Below are positions 4,689-8,069 of a stretch of DNA of 8,069 bases, one piece after another. A model generated the notes under the pieces. That model was not told where the DNA came from, did not search any database, and worked only from the letters and a program-made list of their open reading frames with translations. This stretch comes from Anaerolineae bacterium (GTDB lineage Bacteria > Chloroflexota > Anaerolineae > DUEN01): assembly GCA_021159845.1 (NCBI GenBank), contig JAGHDS010000184.1, positions 1 through 8,069 on the forward strand, read 5' to 3'. Every line of letters starts with the position of its first letter. The first letter of the stretch is position 1. The translations under genes were made by a program, and so were the position numbers.

Positions 4689-7430
4689 TCATCGGCAACT
4701 CCGCGAGGGGACATCCATCTGCGGGAAGTACGTGCGAGCATCCGCACCGTGAGCCCAGACATTAGACGTGACGGGTATATCATCGGCGGTCACCCAGAAA
4801 TAATAGCGGTTTTTGGGATCACGCGCCAGGCTGACGTCCACGTCGTTGAAATCCCAAACCAGATAGCTCAAACCATTGTCGTTCACCACGCGGGGAGTGC
4901 CGACGAGTGTGTGGTCGAAGTCGGGTTCAGCCTCGGCGTTGACCGACCAGTGTAGTCGGAGCGCAGGTCGCCACCCGAGATCGGGCGGGATAGCCAGCCA
5001 GGTTCCCTGTTTCGTCGGCAGCACCGTGATGTTCACCAGTTTTGCCTCGGTGACCGGCGCGTTATCATGTGGCCACACGATCTGAATATGCGCGTCTATG
5101 GCATCGGGACGCGCGACGACCACACCCGTCGGGCGCTTCACATTCGGGGCAAAGGTCCGCCCATCAGCAGCATGGGCCCAGATGTTATGGCGCGTGGGTA
5201 TGCCATCGACGGTAGCGAAGAAGTATAACTTGTTCTTGGGTAAGCGCGCTATGCTCACATCCACATCGTTAAAATCCCATACAGGGAACGTCCGGCCGTT
5301 AAGGGTGAACAAGCGCCGTTGCCCCTCCATGAGGGGGCGAACCGGCTGGTTGTTCTCTCCTACCCACAATCGCACCGTCGGGTTCCAATCACACGGAGGC
5401 GGGCTCATCTGGTCATCCGTGAAGATATATGCTGTGATATTGGCAAGTGTGGCTTGGTCGACCGGTAGGCTGCCGTGAGGCCAGACGATCTCCACCTTCG
5501 CGACCACCGGTGTTGCTGTGGGCACTATCTGGGGCAGCGCGCGGATCAGCACCTTGTGAAAGGTATCGTCGCCATCCCCCATGCTGTTCAAGCGTACATC
5601 AACCCTGCCCGGCACGCCCATAGCTGAGGGGATCCCCTCGGCTATGGGCATGGCGTTAATCAACGCCATATCCTCCAACGTCCACTCGGCCATCCGCCAC
5701 CGATTAGTCCCGCGCTTTTTGACCACCCGCTGCCGGATCTCCCCTAAGGCATTCGTGTACTCGAAGGCCCAGCGGTCGTTGCCCTGATCCAGATACCACA
5801 CCCGGACCAGGTAACGCATGGGGACACGCTGAGGGCCCGCATACAGCCATCGATCGTCCACGTCCAGGGGGATCAAAGTGCCGTCGTGGGCCTGATCGGT
5901 GCGGCGCGCATGTCGGCTATACGGCTGATCCCACGCTTCTTGGGGGAGATCCTGCCTTGTCAAATGCACTGTCTGGCCGCTTATCCCCTCACGCCGATAC
6001 AGGAAGAATTCCCAATCGCCAGGGTCTCCGCTCATACCGGTCTGCTTGAAGTGCAGAGGCGCGTACTCCGCGTCTCTCATTACGATCCAGACATCGGTCG
6101 CCACGCGCCTCGCTATATGACGGGGCTGGCCTTCAGCGCTTTTCGGGAGCTGCATGGTGACGCCCAACGAGCGTTGGATGTAATCAAACATCCCGGGGAT
6201 CTTCGCCAACGCGTCCAGCCACTGAGGTTGAACGTCGATGAAGTCCGCGTGATGTGCGAGTGCATTGTGGATCATCCAATAAGCGTACTCCACGGGAGCA
6301 TCCCCAGAAGACGTAGACTCGCCAACCGGGGCGGTAAAGGCAGGCTCGAACGCAATGGGTACCCGAGTCCACAGCCGGTCGGCGATGTCCATGCTCTCCC
6401 AGCCCGCGCTGTTCCCATAACCGACAGCGTTAACCTTGTCCGGCGTGAGTCCGTTGTTCTTATACCCGATGCCCAGCGGCAGCGCCCATTCCATGATCTG
6501 CTTGCGAGTCCGCCAGCCGGCCACGTCCTGGGCTGTGCAGGCACCTGGGCCAGCCTGGATCCACAGGGGTTTATGGGGAAAGGCTTCGGCGTATACCTGC
6601 ATGGCTTCATGGATGAAATCCAGGTACTCGTCGCACGTGACCACCTTACCCAGCTCGGCCGGGTAGTCACAATCCCCGATCTTCTTCGTCGGCTGCGTCT
6701 CGTCGTCCACGCCAACGCCAAGCCAGATGCCAACGACCTGCGGGTCCTGGTCATATCGCTCGCCGAAGGCACGTACCATATCGGCAAACGCCTGCCGCCA
6801 GTCCGAATCCTCGTAGGCCGGCGCGCCGCGGACTGGACAGCCGTTTGGATGAAGCGCGTGGCCCGTGAGCCGATCCTCCGCCCTTTCATCACTCCCCATG
6901 CGCTGATAGACCCACTCCGGCGTATAGTCGCGCAGATGCCCCGTCGCGCCGGCGCCGTAGATCATCAACGTGAGCTGGACCGGCTTGGAGATAACCGTGT
7001 TCCCCTGGATGCCTGGAATCTCGACGGTCATTCCCCGTGCCTTCGCCAGGAATCGGTCATACGCGGACCAATCGTACACGCCGGGGGCAGGGTTGACATC
7101 CTCCCATGTGAACTCGATGTGAGAGCCTATAGGGCCGTACTCTGGGTGTTGCGTGTGGAAGTCACTATTACGCCAGTCATACATGGCATAGAGCATGGGC
7201 GGAAATCGTGTTGGCGGCCGCGCTGCTACCGGCGTGGAAGTAGGTGGCGTGGTTGGTTGAGGACTGGGAGGAGGGGCAGTCGGTCGCGGTGCCGTAACGA
7301 TGGGAGTAGATATCGGAGATGCAAAAGAAGGGTGCAACCGGTGAACTCGCAGTAGAGCCAAGATCCCGACCGCTATCAGGGCCGCGGATACGACGCCGAG
7401 AAGGATGAACCAGCGCGTTCTTCTTGCCAT
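4689..7430 (-). CDS. large membrane-anchored glycoside-hydrolase-like (TIM-barrel) protein with two C-terminal tandem repeat domains
   Basis: The product is 913 residues. An N-terminal signal anchor (about 5-28, RTRWFILLGVVSAALIAVG) is followed by a Pro/Thr linker (36-77), so the body is extracellular. Residues 78-425 resemble a GH-A/GH42-type barrel: HIEFTWEDVNPAPGVYDWSA (104-123), the common WxxxNPxxGxYDW pattern, VVGIWLGVGVDDE (232-244) near the expected acid/base position and VPIAFEPAF (357-365) near the expected nucleophile. E244 and E362 are therefore only candidate catalytic residues. Residues 430-640 are a beta-rich region (YLVRVWYLDQGNDRWAFEY). Two homologous domains follow at 645-763 and 781-904. 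The ATG is supported by AGGA 5 nt upstream. It could equally be a non-catalytic carbohydrate-binding surface protein; the substrate is unknown. A palindrome cluster sits in codons 588-605. Confidence 0.8.
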   Translation of the reverse strand: MARRTRWFILLGVVSAALIAVGILALLRVHRLHPSFASPISTPIVTAPRPTAPPPSPQPTTPPTSTPVAARPPTRFPPMLYAMYDWRNSDFHTQHPEYGPIGSHIEFTWEDVNPAPGVYDWSAYDRFLAKARGMTVEIPGIQGNTVISKPVQLTLMIYGAGATGHLRDYTPEWVYQRMGSDERAEDRLTGHALHPNGCPVRGAPAYEDSDWRQAFADMVRAFGERYDQDPQVVGIWLGVGVDDETQPTKKIGDCDYPAELGKVVTCDEYLDFIHEAMQVYAEAFPHKPLWIQAGPGACTAQDVAGWRTRKQIMEWALPLGIGYKNNGLTPDKVNAVGYGNSAGWESMDIADRLWTRVPIAFEPAFTAPVGESTSSGDAPVEYAYWMIHNALAHHADFIDVQPQWLDALAKIPGMFDYIQRSLGVTMQLPKSAEGQPRHIARRVATDVWIVMRDAEYAPLHFKQTGMSGDPGDWEFFLYRREGISGQTVHLTRQDLPQEAWDQPYSRHARRTDQAHDGTLIPLDVDDRWLYAGPQRVPMRYLVRVWYLDQGNDRWAFEYTNALGEIRQRVVKKRGTNRWRMAEWTLEDMALINAMPIAEGIPSAMGVPGRVDVRLNSMGDGDDTFHKVLIRALPQIVPTATPVVAKVEIVWPHGSLPVDQATLANITAYIFTDDQMSPPPCDWNPTVRLWVGENNQPVRPLMEGQRRLFTLNGRTFPVWDFNDVDVSIARLPKNKLYFFATVDGIPTRHNIWAHAADGRTFAPNVKRPTGVVVARPDAIDAHIQIVWPHDNAPVTEAKLVNITVLPTKQGTWLAIPPDLGWRPALRLHWSVNAEAEPDFDHTLVGTPRVVNDNGLSYLVWDFNDVDVSLARDPKNRYYFWVTADDIPVTSNVWAHGADARTYFPQMDVPSRSCR
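4719..5498 (-). repeat. two tandem ~120-residue repeat domains in the 913-residue protein
   Basis: Unit 1 is encoded at 5498-5142 (residues 645-763) and unit 2 at 5090-4719 (residues 781-904). Shared landmarks in the same order are IVWPH followed by PV, then ANIT or VNIT, a Trp-Asx/Arg-Pro strand (NPTVRLW and RPALRLHW), a nearly identical PVWDFNDVDVSIAR / LVWDFNDVDVSLAR core, PKNKLYFFATVDGIP / PKNRYYFWVTADDIP, and a closing NIWAHAADGRTF / NVWAHGADARTY. Each looks like an immunoglobulin-like beta-sandwich. I do not recognise a named family. The units have diverged at DNA level, so the duplication is not recent. Confidence 0.85.
5616..5669. repeat. two abutting palindromes inside the coding sequence
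   Basis: Positions 5616-5649 form a 34-nt near-perfect palindrome centred on GGATCC: GCCCATAGC and GCTATGGGC are exact arms around GAGGGGATCCCCTC, and 16 of 17 pairs are complementary, the exception being 5625/5640. It abuts a second hairpin, ATGGCGTT (5650-5657), loop AATC, AACGCCAT (5662-5669), a perfect 8-bp stem. On the minus strand these encode residues 588-605 of the 913-residue protein (MALINAMPIAEGIPSAMG). Because of the symmetry the opposite strand encodes nearly the same peptide, PIAEGIPSAMG. Confidence 0.9.
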
Positions 7431-7753
7431 AGATGTCCTATCTCACCTGCGCGCGACACGCGGAGTGGCAGACCGATTACTGGAATCTGGCAAAACCTGG
7501 CTTCTCCCCTACTGGCAAGGCCGATGTTCCACTAGCTATACAGGATGTCCCACCAGAGGACCTAAGAAACCGTGCTCTTTGAGCTTTTCCCTCCACAAAT
7601 CTTGATCCGCCAGAACCCAGTGATCATTTAAACAGCCGCATGATAATGACAGTTTAACATCGCTATATTTTGCAGTCAATAGAAATGCGGGGAAAAGAGA
7701 GGCAAAAAAGCTCGGGGGACCAGGTACCTCGGTCTTGGTGGTGTGGACCGAGG
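7431..7753. other. 323-nt intergenic region with an AT-rich core
   Basis: I see no convincing gene or structured RNA here. By hand count 7611-7680 is about 37% GC, clearly lower than its surroundings. On the minus strand it holds the candidate terminator of the upstream gene, a candidate promoter at 7651-7679, and immediately before the ATG at 7430 the ribosome binding site AGGA (7436-7439, spacing 5 nt). A minus-strand frame open from GTG 7757 to 7536 (73 codons) ends in LWREKLKEHGFLGPLVGHPV. Its first half is terminator hairpin and low-GC sequence, so it is not called as a gene, but the last 30 codons could be a decayed fragment. Confidence 0.55.
7651..7679 (-). promoter_or_regulatory. candidate promoter for the 913-residue surface protein
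   Basis: On the minus strand TTGACT (7679-7674) is separated by exactly 17 nt from TAAACT (7656-7651), with a TG extension just before it (TGTTAAACT). The -35 matches 5 of 6 and the -10 matches 4 of 6 of the consensus. Start of transcription would be near 7644, leaving an unusually long leader of about 210 nt before the ATG at 7430. A closer promoter cannot be excluded. Confidence 0.4.
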
Positions 7754-7754
7754 T
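7704..7754 (-). terminator. candidate intrinsic terminator of the right-edge gene
   Basis: On the minus strand ACCTCGGTC (7754-7746) and GACCGAGGT (7734-7726) form a perfect 9-bp stem with an 11-nt loop, overlapping the stop codon at 7756-7754. A run of six T (7709-7704) follows, but 16 nt after the stem, farther than in a canonical terminator. An alternative pairing of CTCGG with CCGAG just before the T-run would bring the stem adjacent to it. Confidence 0.5.
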
Positions 7755-8068
7755 CACGGCTGGACGGTGATCTCGGTGAGGGGCACCGTATCCCCCAGAG
7801 GAGTTCCTTGAGCGTTAAAGGTGGGCAGCCGGGTGAAATCGCTTTCCCGGTACATGCCCGTTATCAGGCGATATGTGCCCGCTGGGGCGTCCCTGGCCAC
7901 TCTGATGGCATAACGATCCACAATCACCTCGCCGGTTACCCAGCCGGAAGTCGGCTGAGTGCCGTTGGCCGGGTAGCCATCTCGCTGCCCATAAAGCTTC
8001 CCATCCGCCCCCACCAGATGGTTGAACACCTTGAAGCTCTCCGACATCTCGCCCAACGCCTGCCAGTA
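7754..8068 (-). CDS. C-terminal beta domain of a probable membrane glycosyltransferase or related surface protein (partial)
   Basis: The frame is open to the right edge of the window and reads YWQALGEMSESFKVFNHLVG at its visible beginning, so the TTG at 8056 is internal and the gene's 5' part is outside. The 104 residues visible form a beta-sandwich-like module with FNHLVGADGK, GQRDGYPANGTQPTSGW, GEVIVDRY, APAGTYRLITGMY, TRLPTF and a terminal LTEITVQP. I recall this pattern (W, FVHL, DG, QRD, P..G..PT..W, G..v.D, G.Y.l..G.Y, RLP) as a C-terminal extracytoplasmic domain of many Chloroflexota glycosyltransferase-39-like multi-membrane proteins; this is from memory, not a search. The catalytic part is not visible, so the enzyme call is tentative. 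It is separated from the next gene downstream by a terminator-like hairpin. Confidence 0.6.
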   Translation of the reverse strand, partial: YWQALGEMSESFKVFNHLVGADGKLYGQRDGYPANGTQPTSGWVTGEVIVDRYAIRVARDAPAGTYRLITGMYRESDFTRLPTFNAQGTPLGDTVPLTEITVQP

Positions 8069-8069
8069 C

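Noticed and set aside
5886..7355. Long plus-strand open frame (489 codons) antisense to the 913-residue gene
   Set aside because: Its translation is rich in Arg/Pro/Leu with no recognisable domain, while the minus strand encodes a coherent protein with signal anchor, linker and repeat domains. It is an antisense shadow of a GC-rich gene.
7536..7757. Minus-strand 73-codon frame starting with GTG that overlaps the stop of the right-edge gene
   Set aside because: The first codons coincide with the terminator hairpin, the composition shifts strongly along it, and I recognise no family. It is kept only as a possible decayed fragment.

Overview
The window looks like chromosome from a Chloroflexota bacterium, probably Anaerolineae-like. 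This is an inference from three things: the GC-rich coding style, long Thr/Pro-rich linkers next to single membrane anchors in three different proteins, and family types I associate with that phylum (an anchored C25 peptidase, a very large anchored glycoside-hydrolase-like protein, and a beta-rich C-terminal domain with the FxHLVxADGK..GQRDGYP..G..PTSGW pattern). No rRNA, tRNA, CRISPR array, integrase or transposase was recognised.

Layout. Plus strand, left: the C-terminal end of a surface protein (3-341; Thr/Pro stalk plus C-terminal membrane helix), then after 23 nt and a good ribosome binding site a complete membrane-anchored gingipain-like C25 cysteine peptidase (365-2602). The two look like one operon. 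A 27-nt convergent gap separates them from a minus-strand pair: an ABC exporter ATPase (3426-4442, probable GTG start) overlapping its ABC-2 type permease (2630-3433) by 8 nt. A strong extended -10 promoter (TGCTATAAT) lies just upstream of the ATPase. Its last five bases cover the ATG that would otherwise give the longest reading frame, so the GTG start is preferred.

Upstream of the transporter is a gap of about 210 nt. It holds a striking heptanucleotide repeat: 11 AGCNGNN-type units in one orientation, a 9-nt spacer, then 7 units in the opposite orientation (4546-4680). Next on the minus strand is a 913-residue anchored protein with a TIM-barrel/glycoside-hydrolase-like region and two tandem WPH...WDFNDVDVS repeat domains (4689-7430). 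Its coding sequence carries an unusual back-to-back pair of palindromes (5616-5669), which fall where the protein seems to have an extra loop. Upstream of it is an AT-rich, apparently non-coding 323-nt gap with a candidate promoter and the candidate terminator of the preceding gene. At the right edge is the C-terminal piece of another minus-strand gene (7754-8068), which resembles the C-terminal domain of Chloroflexota membrane glycosyltransferases.

The common theme is the cell surface: two or three anchored extracellular proteins, a peptidase, a carbohydrate-active candidate and an exporter. Nothing in the sequence proves that they form one pathway. The two most unusual signals are DNA-level: the inverted heptad array and the intragenic palindrome cluster.
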